Source: Thermofilaceae archaeon (GTDB lineage: Archaea > Thermoproteota > Thermoprotei > Thermofilales > B69-G16). From it: DNA of 6,167 nucleotides. Each line of letters starts with the position of its first letter. Position 1 is the first letter of the stretch. This document shows positions 5,635 through 6,167 of the stretch, one piece after another. The translations under genes were made by a program, and so were the position numbers. Location: positions 1 through 6,167 of the forward strand of contig JALURF010000025.1 of assembly GCA_027017165.1 (NCBI GenBank), given 5' to 3'. The notes below the pieces were generated by a model that was not told where the DNA came from, did not search any database, and worked only from the letters and a program-made list of their open reading frames with translations.

Positions 5635-5640
5635 CCTCCT
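5635..5640 (-). promoter_or_regulatory. Strong Shine-Dalgarno site AGGAGG without a normal start at the right distance
   Basis: On the minus strand AGGAGG is followed 8 bases later by ATC (5624-5626), in frame with the ATG at 5609-5611, and 2 bases later by an in-frame CTG (5630-5632). No ATG, GTG or TTG stands at normal spacing. The frame is closed just upstream by TAG (5639-5641). Confidence 0.45.
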
Positions 5641-5668
5641 AACCTTGCTTAAAATAACTGATTCACTT

Positions 5669-5676
5669 TATTTAAA
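5669..5676 (-). promoter_or_regulatory. Candidate TATA element upstream of the 5611 gene
   Basis: The minus strand reads TTTAAATA, centred near 5672. It predicts a start near 5647, which would place the AGGAGG site inside a short leader. A second element, TTTTAAG at about 5648-5654, would start transcription after that site, so the first fits better. Confidence 0.4.
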
Positions 5677-5779
5677 AATTATTATAGTTTTGTAAGATTT
5701 AAGCTATTCGTTATATAGTTTAAGTGGTTTGACTACTATTATCGCATAGCCTAATTACCGTTGAAGACGCCAGAGTAGG

Positions 5780-5810
5780 AAAAGAAGAAATTGTAAGCAA
5801 CTCTGAAAAA
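5780..5810 (-). terminator. T-rich tract, candidate archaeal terminator of the DUF3303 gene
   Basis: Just past the TAG of the DUF3303 gene the minus strand carries TTTTT (5806-5810) and TTTCTTCTTTT (5780-5790). Archaeal RNA polymerase commonly terminates on such oligo-T runs without a hairpin. The call rests on composition alone. Confidence 0.35.
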
Positions 5811-5818
5811 TTGAGTTA

Positions 5819-6124
5819 CTACAGTTTCTTCTCAAGTTTTAAAAGTAAAGATACCGTCTCCCTAGTGGACATAGCTGGAGATATTCTAACGTATTTAAAT
5901 ATTCCAGGCAGTGCGATTCTCCAAGTATTGAAAGACTCCATTGCGGTCTCAGCGTTCTCATACTCCATTATTGATATCCCCCAGTGTTCTGGTGTAAAGT
6001 ACCATCCTAGCACTTTTGCACCCTTAGGCGGCCACAGACCTTTCTCAACAATTTCAGCTACTCTTTTAGCTATTTTAACGGGATCTATGTCTGGATTTAA
6101 CTCCCAGTACGCTATAAATAACAT
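5819..6124 (-). CDS. DUF3303 domain protein (101 aa)
   Basis: A small protein of the DUF3303 type, a dimeric alpha/beta-barrel-like fold with no assigned function. Recognisable pieces are the opening MLFIAYWELNP (1-11), WPPKGAKVLGWYFTPEHWG at 31-49, the strand SIMEYENAET at 51-60 in place of the family's IVEADD, the conserved tryptophan at 69 in FNTW, and ISPAMSTRE near 81-89. The length equals the usual family length, so the gene is complete. It is soluble, with no signal peptide. The start is secure: ATG with a strong GGGGTGA ribosome site 7 bases upstream. The presence of that site, rather than a close TATA box, suggests a leadered message or a place behind another gene lying beyond the right edge. 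An in-frame TGA at 6132-6134 within the ribosome site could be the end of such an upstream gene, which cannot be confirmed here. Confidence 0.82.
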   Translation of the reverse strand: MLFIAYWELNPDIDPVKIAKRVAEIVEKGLWPPKGAKVLGWYFTPEHWGISIMEYENAETAMESFNTWRIALPGIFKYVRISPAMSTRETVSLLLKLEKKL

Positions 6125-6131
6125 GAATTTT

Positions 6132-6138
6132 TCACCCC
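6132..6138 (-). promoter_or_regulatory. Ribosome binding site GGGGTGA of the DUF3303 gene
   Basis: The minus strand reads GGGGTGA, ending 7 bases before the ATG at 6122-6124. It is the clearest Shine-Dalgarno site in the window and fixes the start of this gene. Confidence 0.75.
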
Positions 6139-6167
6139 TTCATCTTTGCCACATTAATACATAATTC

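Noticed and set aside
5598..5661. Possible C/D box small RNA: TGATGA at 5598-5603 with CTGA at 5615-5618 and 5658-5661
   Set aside because: The C' box is imperfect (TGATCA), the spacing between the inner and final boxes is too long for an archaeal sRNA, and the first part overlaps the minus-strand gene; the short motifs occur by chance.
5811..6164. 117-residue plus-strand frame with a TTG start
   Set aside because: It lies antisense over the DUF3303 gene, which has clear family motifs and a strong ribosome site; no ribosome site supports the plus frame.

Overview
This window is most likely from a thermophilic archaeon, probably of the TACK/crenarchaeal kind. The evidence is TATA-type promoters (for example TTTAAATA at 2127-2134) about 25-30 bases upstream of starts that lack a usable Shine-Dalgarno site (leaderless or nearly leaderless messages). 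Other genes carry GGTGA or GAGG ribosome sites and GTG/TTG starts. AGA/AGG arginine codons dominate, and the gene content includes an archaeal-style homoserine kinase, an F420-type luciferase-like oxidoreductase, a small AbrB-fold regulator and an Fe-S uracil-DNA glycosylase. No species is named because nothing here fixes one.

Layout. At 1-648 is the 3' part of a homoserine kinase gene (thrB), cut by the left edge. Convergent to it are two minus-strand genes, an alpha/beta hydrolase (658-1500) and a 67-residue orphan (1541-1744), which probably form a two-gene unit. Divergent from the orphan is a short SpoVT/AbrB regulator (1883-2053). A luciferase-like monooxygenase gene (2157-3125) follows with its own leaderless promoter. 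It runs into a minus-strand uracil-DNA glycosylase gene (3137-3733). A divergent promoter region then leads to the largest gene (3835-5253), a single reading frame joining an N-terminal GrpB (UPF0157) nucleotidyltransferase-like domain to a C-terminal inositol-monophosphatase-like domain. Beyond it on the minus strand are a small unrecognised, possibly decaying gene (5345-5611, with an in-frame continuation past its stop to 5243) and a DUF3303 protein (5819-6124).

The genes look like a patchwork of single housekeeping and accessory genes rather than one operon or pathway: amino-acid synthesis, DNA repair, redox and hydrolase genes alternate in strand. There is no mobile element, CRISPR array, tRNA or rRNA.

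The most notable items are the GrpB-IMPase fusion, in which one expected metal-binding aspartate is asparagine, and the small gene near 5.3-5.6 kb. That gene shows an in-frame TAA immediately followed by ATG and more coding-like sequence, and a strong Shine-Dalgarno site that points at an ATC rather than at a normal start codon.
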